Of a stretch of DNA of 38,376 bases, positions 29,918 to 37,615 are shown piece after piece. Numbering within the stretch: the stretch's first letter is position 1; each line of letters starts with the position of its first letter. The stretch is from a virus: IMG/VR virus record IMGVR_UViG_3300049846_000769, positions 1-38,376 of that record; one strand, written 5' to 3'. The notes under the pieces were generated by a model, which saw only the letters and a program-made list of their open reading frames with translations, ran no database searches and had not been told where the DNA came from. A program made the position numbers and the translations under genes.

Positions 29918-32136
29918 TATTCACCCACCTGTGTTTGCGAATAAGTTAAAACACAACGACAATTGCACACTTGATCTGCACCAGCTGATTCATCACCAGG
30001 GCCATCCATGTCTGCATCTGGCGGAACAACAAATTTTTCATCAAGGTCAACTTTCACACCATTCATGACCTCATGATTTGCACCCACACCAGGATTTGGA
30101 CCATCACCATCACGAACCCTGTCATCCTGAATTGAAATCCATTCTTTTTTTAAGTTAGGAATCTGCAAAGATTTAACAGCTTCAAGTGATGCGTTTGTTG
30201 ATGCCATCATGACCTCTGTTCGTGCGATTGTGCGCGCGCGGCCCTTGGTTAATGCGTCAAACTCCTCAAGCAATTCATCTGCCAAATCAGCATTAGGATT
30301 TCCATCAGCAATATGGCCCTCGACCAGTTTTTTAACGATCCTCTGGACCTGCTTTTTCGTCGTTCCCTCAATAGTTGTAATGGCACGACCTGTGCGCTTT
30401 TCGATGTACTCCTCAACATGCTTTTCAAACCTCAGATTTTTTTTGGTTTCTTTTAATTGAAAAACAAATTTTGCCTCATTAAAAATCATGTCACCAAACG
30501 AATCCATTGTGTAACCAATATGACGTTTCAGTGTTTTTTTAATGTCAGAAACATGGTCACCAATGGCTTTTGTCAATGCGAACTCAGCAACGCGAGGATC
30601 TGTCACACCACGAATTGAATTGGCCATTGCTTTTCCAAGTTCATCAAAATCTTTTTGCAAGTCTTTTTCAAATGGCGAAACTAATCGTTCGCGTTTCGCG
30701 TTCTGCGCTTTCCAACTTGATTTGCGTTCGTTTCTGTTAATTGGGTTGAATGCTTTGAATCTTTTTTCAGCTGTGTCCTCAGATGTCGTTTGATCTGACT
30801 CTGGTGTTTCCGTTGTGCCCGTTCCCTGGGGTCGTGTTTCATCCATGTCCTGTTCTTGATTCTGGTCTGTCGCATTGGGGTCCTCTGCATTTGGATCTGT
30901 TTCGTCCTCTGCGTTTGGATCAATTATCTGTGAACCGATCACAAACACATCCATTCCATCAACCTCATCGAAACCAGTCTGAACACGCTTTTCATTTTGT
31001 GTTAACCAGTTAGCATTTTGAACAGTGGAATAAACTTTTTCACGCTTTGGTGCTAACGCTTCGATGTCATCCTTGTCATATTCTAAACACAAAGAATCAT
31101 CGCCAAAACTTGGAACTAGATCACGATTAAATTCATCCTTAAACTTATCCATGCAAGGCAAAATAGTTTCCTCATAAAAGGCCATGCGCGCTTCTGCATA
31201 GTTTTGATAAGTCTTTTGGCCAAGTCCTAACATTTCAGGTGGAACACCATAAACCATCGCAAGTTCTGTCGATGACATTTTTCTGCCCTCTAGAAACTCC
31301 ATTTCACGTGGTGTTAATGACACTTGTTTCCATTCAAGTCCACCCTCTAAAATTAAAGGCCTGCCATTGTTCATCGCACCAACATAAGCCGCATCAAATT
31401 CTTTTTTCATTCGGTCATATTGTTCTTGTGTGAGTGCGCCGCCATTTCCATCAGTGACTTTCATTTGTAGAACACCAGATGGATTTGCTGAATTTTGTAA
31501 CAGCGCCAAATTTAATTTGTTTGATTCATTGCTTTGATCGAGTGAAAGAATCGCGGCCTGCAAAGGACTTTGACCATACCAATCATTGTTTGGATTGAAT
31601 GTCCTGATGTGAATAATATTTGATGTGAAATTAGTTTGTGACACTGGCCATTTGTACGATCTGCCACCATATGAAAACTCATAAAATAATGGATAACCTT
31701 TTGCGCCTGCTATAATTTTCATCATATCTGGACGCACTGGCCACAATTCCCGAACCTCTGAACCAACCATTGTTTTTTCTGTGTATGAATTTCCAGTCAA
31801 TTGATAATATGCAACGCAGGCCTCGATGAATGATGCTTTTGCCTGCATTGGATTTGGCTTGTTAATAAGGTCCAAGAGTGGATGATCCTCAACCTCGACC
31901 TTTTGTTTGTTGCGGCCCTTTTTATAAAGACACCACTCGATTCCACCCGATGATTGTGCGATCAAAGAAATGCACTTGTAAACGATGGCATTTTTCTGAT
32001 AACCCTCGACTGTATAACCACCAAAATTCGCAGGTGTTGCGACTGGTTGTCCTACTTTTTGGTAACTTGTAATCATTCTTGCTTGTGATTCTTTTTTAGA
32101 TAAGGACGAAATAAATCTTTGCCAGATATTTGTCAT
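29917..32136 (-). CDS. Portal protein fused to a MuF/SPP1 gp7-type domain
   Basis: The 739-residue protein has an HK97-type portal at about 1-400: YQKNAIVYKCISLIAQSSG, DHPLLDLINKPNPMQ, YYQLTGNSYTEK, GQSPLQAA, RKMSSTELAMVYGVPPEMLG. An acidic linker of about 60 residues (DPNAEDETDPNAEDPNATDQ) follows. A C-terminal MuF/SPP1 gp7-type head morphogenesis domain at about 560-735 has FDALTKGRARTIARTEVMM, then CNCRC, a family hallmark. Portal forms the DNA entry ring. MuF-type domains help head assembly and may enter the virion. The fusion replaces two genes. The start overlaps the TerL stop (ATGA). Confidence 0.88.
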   Translation of the reverse strand: MTNIWQRFISSLSKKESQARMITSYQKVGQPVATPANFGGYTVEGYQKNAIVYKCISLIAQSSGGIEWCLYKKGRNKQKVEVEDHPLLDLINKPNPMQAKASFIEACVAYYQLTGNSYTEKTMVGSEVRELWPVRPDMMKIIAGAKGYPLFYEFSYGGRSYKWPVSQTNFTSNIIHIRTFNPNNDWYGQSPLQAAILSLDQSNESNKLNLALLQNSANPSGVLQMKVTDGNGGALTQEQYDRMKKEFDAAYVGAMNNGRPLILEGGLEWKQVSLTPREMEFLEGRKMSSTELAMVYGVPPEMLGLGQKTYQNYAEARMAFYEETILPCMDKFKDEFNRDLVPSFGDDSLCLEYDKDDIEALAPKREKVYSTVQNANWLTQNEKRVQTGFDEVDGMDVFVIGSQIIDPNAEDETDPNAEDPNATDQNQEQDMDETRPQGTGTTETPESDQTTSEDTAEKRFKAFNPINRNERKSSWKAQNAKRERLVSPFEKDLQKDFDELGKAMANSIRGVTDPRVAEFALTKAIGDHVSDIKKTLKRHIGYTMDSFGDMIFNEAKFVFQLKETKKNLRFEKHVEEYIEKRTGRAITTIEGTTKKQVQRIVKKLVEGHIADGNPNADLADELLEEFDALTKGRARTIARTEVMMASTNASLEAVKSLQIPNLKKEWISIQDDRVRDGDGPNPGVGANHEVMNGVKVDLDEKFVVPPDADMDGPGDESAGADQVCNCRCVLTYSQTQVGE

Positions 32137-33644
32137 AAGCTGCGAACCCTCGGCGGTTGAATTTTTTTGTTTGAAAAGTAATCAACCATCATCGAGGTTG
32201 TATCCACCTGGTCATCATGTTCACCAAGTGGGAACTTTTCATGCTCACTTATAAAATATTCAACCCAATTGGCACCTTGTGGCAAGTAACAATTGCCAGC
32301 CTCGACCGTTGGTGTCGCGGCTGATGCCCTAACCTCTTTTGACAACTTGGGTTCATAAGGAATCACAGGCAGTGTTGAATTTTGTTTTAAATATTGAATT
32401 AAAGCTGCGCCAGAGTTCTTTTTTTCCACAATGACAGCTGATGGATTATGTTTTGCGAATAATGAAAGTGCAGCTTGATATAATTGTGGGGATTCAACCT
32501 TTTCACGCCAAACGTCGAGGCAATACAAACCAGTTTCTGTTTTTAACCATGTGGCGCAAACTGAATAATCGTTTGAAATTCCAACCTCTTGCGCCGTATC
32601 CCACACTTGAATTTTGATGGCAGTTGAATCAATTGGTCGTTCCCGAAAATATTTCCACCATGATCTTTTGAATAGGCCACCATCAGCTGGCAATGGGTTT
32701 TGTTGAAACTGTCCTGCATATCCACGTGAACCAAGTTTTGCTTTTGATGTTTTGATTTGTTCTGGTCCAAATTGTTCTGGCCACAAAAGTTCACCAGATT
32801 TTGTTCGCCAATCAGACCAACCAATTGATGTGCTACATTTTCGCGCAGGATCGAACTCCGCTGGCAAACACAAATGTTCATAATCACCCTGTTTGATAAT
32901 TATTCCGGCCAAATCTTTTTCGTGCAACCGCTGCATAACCACGACCCTGCGTGATGTTTTTGGATCGCTGTCACGTGTTGACATGGTTTTGTTCCACCAG
33001 AAATCAGCACGTTCGCGAAACACCTCTGATTCAGCTTGTAATGCGTTCAAAGGATCATCACACACAATGAAATCAGCGCGTTCACCTGTTCCTGTTCCAC
33101 CCACTGATGTGGCCAGCATGAAACCCATTCTGTTATTTAAGAAACGTGTTTTTAAATTTTGGTCATCAGCCAGAAACCATTGGATGCGAAAAGCGCCACG
33201 ATATTTTGTTGAATTTAAAATTAACCTGCGCTTAACAGAATCTCGCGTTGCAAGATCATCAGAATAAGATGCGAAAATCCATTTTGATTCTGGCCATTCA
33301 ATCCAAACCCATGTTGGCCAAAAAACACAAATCACCAATGACTTTGCATGTCCTGGTGGAATATTAATCAATAAATTCCTGATGAATTTTTGTGATTCTT
33401 TGAATTTTGGATGACCAGGGCCAAATGTTACATGTTCAAGGTGCTGACAAATTGCCTCGATGTGTTTGCACTCTTTGAACTTGATCCCAGGTTCAACAAC
33501 ATCCCACATGAATTTGACATAATCATAAAGGTTTTTTCTAGCTTGTCGTGACTGGTATTCTGTCCTCGCTTTGGCCTCTAGAATCAATAGAGTTCGTAAC
33601 GTCAATTGCCTGTCTTGCAAGGTAGATTTGTTGAATATGCTCAC
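32133..33644 (-). CDS. Terminase large subunit
   Basis: The 503-residue protein has a Walker A region NIPPGHAKS (94-102), a Walker B DFIVCDDP (191-198), and a C-terminal RNase H-like nuclease with IKIQVWDTAQEVGISNDYS, IVEKKNSGAA and GEHDDQVDT, the usual acidic triad positions. TerL powers DNA packaging and cuts the concatemer. GTG 33644 was chosen because GAGGAA lies 6 nt upstream and no Met occurs until Met46. It overlaps the TerS gene by 107 nt. Confidence 0.93.
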   Translation of the reverse strand: MSIFNKSTLQDRQLTLRTLLILEAKARTEYQSRQARKNLYDYVKFMWDVVEPGIKFKECKHIEAICQHLEHVTFGPGHPKFKESQKFIRNLLINIPPGHAKSLVICVFWPTWVWIEWPESKWIFASYSDDLATRDSVKRRLILNSTKYRGAFRIQWFLADDQNLKTRFLNNRMGFMLATSVGGTGTGERADFIVCDDPLNALQAESEVFRERADFWWNKTMSTRDSDPKTSRRVVVMQRLHEKDLAGIIIKQGDYEHLCLPAEFDPARKCSTSIGWSDWRTKSGELLWPEQFGPEQIKTSKAKLGSRGYAGQFQQNPLPADGGLFKRSWWKYFRERPIDSTAIKIQVWDTAQEVGISNDYSVCATWLKTETGLYCLDVWREKVESPQLYQAALSLFAKHNPSAVIVEKKNSGAALIQYLKQNSTLPVIPYEPKLSKEVRASAATPTVEAGNCYLPQGANWVEYFISEHEKFPLGEHDDQVDTTSMMVDYFSNKKIQPPRVRSL

Positions 33645-33966
33645 TCAATTCCTCATCGCTCATGTTGTCAAAATCGTTGATGCTTGTGATGTCTATCTTT
33701 TGCTTTACTGGGCCAGCCACACGATCAAGGATGATTTTAATTGCCTCAATGTCGCGCGTTCCTTGAGTGGCCTGTGCAATCAGCCTGATGGCCACAGCAT
33801 CGCCCACAGTGAGGTCCTTGTCATATGCAGGATGATCTGGGTCGATCATTCCCATGACCACAGCGTGGGGCTTATACCAAAGCACCATCAGTCGATCCAT
33901 CAAGTCTAATCTGTGCTGTTTTCTTGCCTCAATGTCTGCCTTGCCAAACTGTCGGTCCTGCGTCAT
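33538..33966 (-). CDS. Putative terminase small subunit
   Basis: The 142-residue protein ends its core with ILDRVAGPVKQKIDI (about 83-97), a widely shared TerS C-terminal motif ('iLdRv.Gk..q.ie'). The N-terminal part is helical and basic, suited to DNA binding. It is the first gene of the late operon. There is no clear ribosome site in TTTTAATAAATC before ATG 33966, which might mean a leaderless message or another start. It lies directly upstream of TerL. Confidence 0.75.
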   Translation of the reverse strand: MTQDRQFGKADIEARKQHRLDLMDRLMVLWYKPHAVVMGMIDPDHPAYDKDLTVGDAVAIRLIAQATQGTRDIEAIKIILDRVAGPVKQKIDITSINDFDNMSDEELSEHIQQIYLARQAIDVTNSIDSRGQSEDRIPVTTS

Positions 33967-34032
33967 GATTTATTAAAACTTATTTAATCGGGTTTTGTCT
34001 AGTCCTGTTCAGTGATGTGGAACGGTTGACCA

Positions 34033-34062
34033 ATTGATTTGCCACTAATATCGTTTGCCAAA
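34033..34062 (+). promoter_or_regulatory. Candidate promoter for the lipoprotein gene
   Basis: TTGACC (near 34026-34031), a 17-base spacer and TATCGT (near 34049-34054) precede the gene by about 30 bases. The -35 is good and the -10 weak. The gap (33967-34084) must also hold the leftward late promoter, which was not located. Confidence 0.35.
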
Positions 34063-34084
34063 ACAACTTGTCGAAAGGACATCT

Positions 34085-34651
34085 ATGAAAACAATTATCG
34101 CATTACTTGGCCTGTGTATTACAGCCACCATTCTAATCTCTTGTGGCTCTAAAGAGGTCAAACCAACACCTGTGAACTGTTATGACCATCAGACCTTGGT
34201 TGATGGAAAATGTGTGGATAAGCCACAACCTACGCCGCCACCAGTGGTTTGCACTGACAAGCAAGAATTAAAAGATGGCGTTTGCGTTGATAAGCCAGCA
34301 CCAGTTGACTTGAGTCATTGCGACAAAACTGGAAAACAATATTATTGTGGAAATCCTGTCTGGTATGGATTCCCAAAATGTGGTGAAAACGGTGCAGATG
34401 GTGACATTTATTTCAAGGACTACCAGTCACTTGTTGAAATGATGGCATCAAAAGATCGTGGCTTGTGTCTGACTTATTTAAAAGATGGCGTTGTGACACG
34501 TGTTCCAAGTCCTTATGTGGCACCTGGGCCTTGTGCCTCTTGTCTTGAAATAAACACAGCAAAATCATTTATGATGAGATCACAGCCAAAGATGGTTGAA
34601 ATCTGCAAAGTGATTGATGGTCAAAAACATTGCACATTTAGTTTGAAATAA
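34085..34651 (+). CDS. Phage-encoded lipoprotein with Cys-rich repeats (moron-like)
   Basis: The 188-residue protein has a strong lipobox (MKTIIALLGLCITATILISC, Cys20). The mature part holds two tandem copies of a short Cys motif (VNCYDHQTLVDGKCVDKP and VVCTDKQELKDGVCVDKP) joined by Pro-rich linkers. A domain with six more Cys follows (HCDKTGKQYYCGNPVWYG and others). AAAGGA lies 7 nt before ATG 34085; the longer frame to 34055 is not used. It is a single plus-strand gene with its own terminator between two leftward operons. It should be displayed on the periplasmic face or outer membrane, and exclusion of other phages is a plausible role. Confidence 0.82.
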   Translation: MKTIIALLGLCITATILISCGSKEVKPTPVNCYDHQTLVDGKCVDKPQPTPPPVVCTDKQELKDGVCVDKPAPVDLSHCDKTGKQYYCGNPVWYGFPKCGENGADGDIYFKDYQSLVEMMASKDRGLCLTYLKDGVVTRVPSPYVAPGPCASCLEINTAKSFMMRSQPKMVEICKVIDGQKHCTFSLK

Positions 34652-34690
34652 GCGCGGCGCAGACCGCTAAATCCAAAAAGATTCTGCACT

Positions 34691-34719
34691 AGGCCTGATG
34701 ATTGTCGGGCCTTTTTATT
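34691..34719 (+). terminator. Rho-independent terminator of the lipoprotein gene
   Basis: AGGCCTGA (34691-34698) pairs with TCGGGCCT (34705-34712) with one G-T pair and is followed by TTTTATTT. It lies 40 bases after the lipoprotein stop. Confidence 0.78.
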
Positions 34720-34849
34720 TTGACGTTTCCATCGGGTCCGGCCAATTGATTTTCGTATGATACCATTCATCATAAGACTTTTTTGTTAAGCCTTTAGAAT
34801 ACAACTCATGCCAACGAAGTTCGGTTACTGTTTTTGGAATGAATGCCAT
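34715..34849 (-). CDS. Small hypothetical protein
   Basis: The 44-residue protein (MAFIPKTVTELRWHELYSKG, then LTKKSYDEWYHTKINWPDPM) is rich in aromatic residues. GAGAAGGGATAA lies directly before ATG 34849. The stop of the previous gene is within the ribosome site. The 3' end reaches into the T-tract of the opposing terminator. It is probably the last gene of the leftward early operon. Function unknown. Confidence 0.6.
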   Translation of the reverse strand: MAFIPKTVTELRWHELYSKGLTKKSYDEWYHTKINWPDPMETSK

Positions 34850-35050
34850 TTATCCCTTCTCCTCTGCGCTCATGGCCTTGGTTTCTTCTAAGACCATAAT
34901 TTTATCAGTGGTTTCTTCATAAATTTTAGTAGCTGTGTCTGTAAGCCATTTGTCCGATATTGTTTTTAAATCTAGACCTTTCTTTTTAATTCTTAAACGC
35001 AATGCTGATTTTAGAACCGCTATGGCTTGCTCTTTTGTTGCTTCTTTCAT
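34850..35050 (-). CDS. Small helical hypothetical protein
   Basis: The 66-residue, highly charged helical protein (MKEATKEQAIAVLKSALRLR, then KIYEETTDKIMVLEETK) has no recognised family. GGAAGG precedes ATG 35050, and it is coupled to the previous stop by ATGA. The frame to 35059 gives a few extra residues without a better signal. Confidence 0.62.
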   Translation of the reverse strand: MKEATKEQAIAVLKSALRLRIKKKGLDLKTISDKWLTDTATKIYEETTDKIMVLEETKAMSAEEKG

Positions 35051-35229
35051 CCTTCCCAATCCTTTTCTGCTAAAACTTCATTTATCATCTGCTTAAATTT
35101 ATCTTCAAGTTTGTCAGTTCTAACCATGTTCATAGTATCTCTAATACAAGTAAGGACATCCCTATATTCTTCCACCTTGGCAGATAGCTTGGTGTTTTCT
35201 ATAATCAAGTCCGCGTATTTTGTTTCCAT
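35047..35229 (-). CDS. Small coiled-coil hypothetical protein
   Basis: The 60-residue, acidic, helical protein begins METKYADLIIENTKLSAKVEEY, with heptad-like spacing. There is no good ribosome site, and the start lies inside a 31-residue frame that does have one. Translation may therefore depend on coupling. Function unknown. Confidence 0.55.
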   Translation of the reverse strand: METKYADLIIENTKLSAKVEEYRDVLTCIRDTMNMVRTDKLEDKFKQMINEVLAEKDWEG

Positions 35230-35300
35230 TTTTGGTGACCAAGCATTTTCTTGATCTTGTCTACATAATCGAGACGCCTCAAGTTCGGCTTATCGCTCAT
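35205..35300 (-). CDS. Tiny basic hypothetical protein
   Basis: This 31-residue frame (MSDKPNLRRLDYVDKIKKML, then a basic tail) has AAGGATCGAAA before its ATG and is coupled to the previous stop by ATGA. It overlaps the next gene by 25 nt. It may be a real small protein or mainly a coupling leader. Confidence 0.45.
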   Translation of the reverse strand: MSDKPNLRRLDYVDKIKKMLGHQKWKQNTRT

Positions 35301-35530
35301 TTTCGATCCTTATATTTCCCACAGGCAAACCATCCAATGCGATGATCGGTGGCCTGTGAATGACTAACGCCTCTTAACTCGCACTTATAATATTTTCGAC
35401 CAAAATTAAATTGCACCAAATGCGCACACGTCTTGCATCGCTTGTCTTTGTTCTGTCCAAACTTTTGTGCCATTGGATTCTTTGGCAGTTCAGCTGCCCA
35501 CTTGTCTAGTTCTTTGAAGTGATCTGTCAT
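35297..35530 (-). CDS. Zinc-binding Cys4 phage protein
   Basis: The 77-residue protein has CKTCAHLVQF near 33-42, KYYKCELRG near 47-55 and WFACGKY near 68-74, a Cys4 zinc site of the form CxxC...C...C. From memory, similar 'C..C.h.......y.KC.l.......d.r..w.aC..f' proteins are common in phage early regions and have no known function. The start overlaps the previous stop by ATGA. Confidence 0.7.
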   Translation of the reverse strand: MTDHFKELDKWAAELPKNPMAQKFGQNKDKRCKTCAHLVQFNFGRKYYKCELRGVSHSQATDHRIGWFACGKYKDRK

Positions 35531-35757
35531 TGTGTTAGTGTTCCACCATTTTGTTGTCTTTGCAGGTGTTCTGAAATTTGTTCAAAATCTTTTTTAGTAA
35601 ATCCGATTTGATCGCCTGAAAATTTAAAATGGTCGTATTCAGGTGGGCATCCATGAGGTGCGCTTTTAAAACCTTTAATGATTCTACCATCATGCATTTT
35701 AACTTCATGCGGAATATTACAAACAACATCAATTCCACATTTATGGCATTTAGACAT
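35527..35757 (-). CDS. Small Cys-rich hypothetical protein
   Basis: The 76-residue protein begins MSKCHKCGIDVVC, with a CxxC pair and more Cys (HGCPP), which suggests a zinc ribbon. Its C-terminal part is helical (KKDFEQISEHLQRQQ). The start at 35757 was chosen because the longer frame covers the previous gene; it has AGGATTGGG upstream and overlaps that gene by 8 nt. Function unknown. Confidence 0.65.
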   Translation of the reverse strand: MSKCHKCGIDVVCNIPHEVKMHDGRIIKGFKSAPHGCPPEYDHFKFSGDQIGFTKKDFEQISEHLQRQQNGGTLTQ

Positions 35758-35992
35758 TATAAATCCCAATCCTGTTAAGCTTTTTTCTGAACCAGTGGCG
35801 CAATTTTTCCCACCATTTAATTGGTCGCAATTCAAATTCAGTTTGACTGATGACCTTTGAACAAACAAACGTCCCTGGGTTCTGACATTCCCTTAAAATG
35901 ATAACATCCCCCTCGCGAACCCAAGGACAAGGCTGACTGTGGTTGATTACAACTTTTTCGACGGCCCTGAAATAACGATCAAGTAATTTCAT
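35750..35992 (-). CDS. Hypothetical protein
   Basis: The 80-residue protein has DRYFRAVEKVVINHSQPCPW near 5-24, a short beta region (EGDVIILRECQNPGTFVCSKVIS), and a basic, aromatic C-terminus (IKWWEKLRHWFRKKL) that could touch a membrane. No family was recognised. It is coupled to its neighbours by ATGA and an 8-nt overlap. Confidence 0.65.
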   Translation of the reverse strand: MKLLDRYFRAVEKVVINHSQPCPWVREGDVIILRECQNPGTFVCSKVISQTEFELRPIKWWEKLRHWFRKKLNRIGIYNV

Positions 35993-36204
35993 GATTGGCG
36001 TTTGTCCTTAGTCATTTCATAACCAAATTTGGTTGCGTTTTGATGTTCCTGTTCGGTTCTTAAATATCTTGGCTTTTTGTTTTCATCAACCATTACAGTG
36101 GCAACGACACCAAGCGCCTCATCGAATGCAAGGCCGTCATCGTAAAGTTCGCCAATGGCAACAAACCAAGATCCACTTGGGTTTTTAATCAGTTCGATTT
36201 TCAT
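35989..36204 (-). CDS. Hypothetical protein
   Basis: The 71-residue protein begins MKIELIKNPSGSWFVAIGEL, followed by an acidic helix and strand (DEALGVVATVMVDENKKPRYL). No motif was seen. It is coupled to the GHKL-type gene by an ATGA overlap, so both are likely made in similar amounts. Function unknown. Confidence 0.65.
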   Translation of the reverse strand: MKIELIKNPSGSWFVAIGELYDDGLAFDEALGVVATVMVDENKKPRYLRTEQEHQNATKFGYEMTKDKRQS

Positions 36205-37415
36205 ATTGGTTCACCTATGACATGGTTTTCAATCATAGAACAAAGCGAGTCAAATAAAAATGTTTGCAGCGGCCTAGTGCAATCGCCATATCCAGTTTTT
36301 AAATGTATAAACTCCTCAATTATAGTTGAGGTTAAATATTTTGTTCCTAAATGAAAACAGTGCTTTGAAAGAACAATGCAATTCGCATTTGGATCTGCCA
36401 AACCATGAGTCACCTCACCTAATGATTTAACAACCATAATCTGATATTCTTTTATTTCTGGCCAAACTTTTGAGGCAACATCAATCGCACGTTTTAATTG
36501 TAACTCTTCAACTTTTGTCATTTCATCTTGTTCATAATATTTTGAAGCATTCTTTTTCATCCTTTTCATATGAATCTCACGGGCGCTGCGGTTAAGTCTG
36601 TCAGAGTTTTTCTTATAAAGCGACTCCAAAACCTCATAAAATTCTGGCGTTCCGTGTTCATAATAAGCAAGAGAGCTAAAGTTTAATTCACTTTCAAAAG
36701 AATCACCTGGTGCTGTTAAGATCATTTTAATTAAATGTTTATCAGACATCTGTGAAACAGCGCCAGCCAATTTAAGCAAAATCAAATGCTGATTCATGAC
36801 TGTTCTATCCTCAGTCAATGCTAATTCATCTATGTAATTGTAAGTCATCATCGCTGGTTTTTCATAGTCCATCACGCGAACATTTTTATAAAAAAGGCTT
36901 TTAGATGGAATGTTATAAATTGCAGCTGATGAAATAGAAGTTGTTTCACACAGATAATTTGAATCAGCAGACAACATGATTTTATTTTTAGATTTGTAAA
37001 GTTCTGAAAATTCATCGCCACCGACTACAACAAATGTCTTTTGGTCACTGCCATCAAAACCATTTTTGGCCATATAAACATGGCCACCCTCATCAAGACA
37101 ATTACAAAGTATTTCCCTATATGCTTGCCAAAGCTGCCAATTTTTTCCAAGTTCAGTTGTGAATGGTAACTCCTCACCATTCATGGTGATAACTTCAAAG
37201 TCCTTACCACGCATCTGCATTTGTTTTTTTTCAAACTTATATCTGATGCCACCAGCAAAAATAGAAACGTCAATATTGTGACGCATTAAAATTGCGATTG
37301 CATATTTCAAACCAGTTCCAAAAAAACCGATTGGATTAGTTGTTTCTTTTGCTGACACGCCAAATGTGCGAACAGCGCGCATGTCCATCACGCCATTGTT
37401 TTCAAAGACTATCAT
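36201..37415 (-). CDS. GHKL-type ATPase, motifs circularly permuted, with a zincin-like C-terminus
   Basis: The 404-residue protein begins at once with a G1-like box (FENNGVMD, residues 4-11), then RTFGVSAKE and a G2-like box (GFFGTGLKYAIAIL, 30-43). The N-box-like helix AYREILCNCLDEGG (98-111, Glu101 and Asn105) comes after them, not before as in GyrB/Hsp90/histidine kinases/MutL. The C-terminal STIIEEFIHLKTGYGD (about 363-378) resembles a metalloprotease helix, but the first His of HExxH is Glu. ATP-dependent clamp action is suggested by the family. ATG 37415 follows the previous stop directly. Its target is unknown. Confidence 0.65.
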   Translation of the reverse strand: MIVFENNGVMDMRAVRTFGVSAKETTNPIGFFGTGLKYAIAILMRHNIDVSIFAGGIRYKFEKKQMQMRGKDFEVITMNGEELPFTTELGKNWQLWQAYREILCNCLDEGGHVYMAKNGFDGSDQKTFVVVGGDEFSELYKSKNKIMLSADSNYLCETTSISSAAIYNIPSKSLFYKNVRVMDYEKPAMMTYNYIDELALTEDRTVMNQHLILLKLAGAVSQMSDKHLIKMILTAPGDSFESELNFSSLAYYEHGTPEFYEVLESLYKKNSDRLNRSAREIHMKRMKKNASKYYEQDEMTKVEELQLKRAIDVASKVWPEIKEYQIMVVKSLGEVTHGLADPNANCIVLSKHCFHLGTKYLTSTIIEEFIHLKTGYGDCTRPLQTFLFDSLCSMIENHVIGEPI

Positions 37416-37514
37416 TTACTGACCACAAGGTGTTGAAATAATGAATGCCCACACAATGGGAATCATAACAATCACAAGCGCCACAATGAATGCGTTTTCT
37501 AAAACCCTTACCAT
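37416..37514 (-). CDS. Tiny membrane protein
   Basis: The 32-residue protein (MVRVLENAFIVALVIVMIPI, then VWAFIISTPCGQ) is mostly one membrane span. It overlaps the preceding tiny gene by 7 nt, and its stop is followed directly by the GHKL-type gene's ATG, so the GHKL gene may depend on its translation. Function unknown. Confidence 0.55.
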   Translation of the reverse strand: MVRVLENAFIVALVIVMIPIVWAFIISTPCGQ

Positions 37515-37615
37515 AAAATTATGCCCCAAATTATATTCCTTAAAATGATGGCAATCGCGAAAATGATAATCGTTCCAACAATTGCCACGATAAGTTCAAA
37601 CAAAGAAAATTTCAC
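37508..37615 (-). CDS. Tiny membrane protein with GTG start
   Basis: The 35-residue protein (MKFSLFELIVAIVGTIIIFA, then IAIILRNIIWGIILW) is almost entirely hydrophobic, with one or two membrane passes. The GTG at 37615 overlaps the previous stop (GTGA). No separate ribosome site is seen, so coupling is needed. Together with the next tiny gene it explains the gap between two larger genes. Confidence 0.5.
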   Translation of the reverse strand: MKFSLFELIVAIVGTIIIFAIAIILRNIIWGIILW

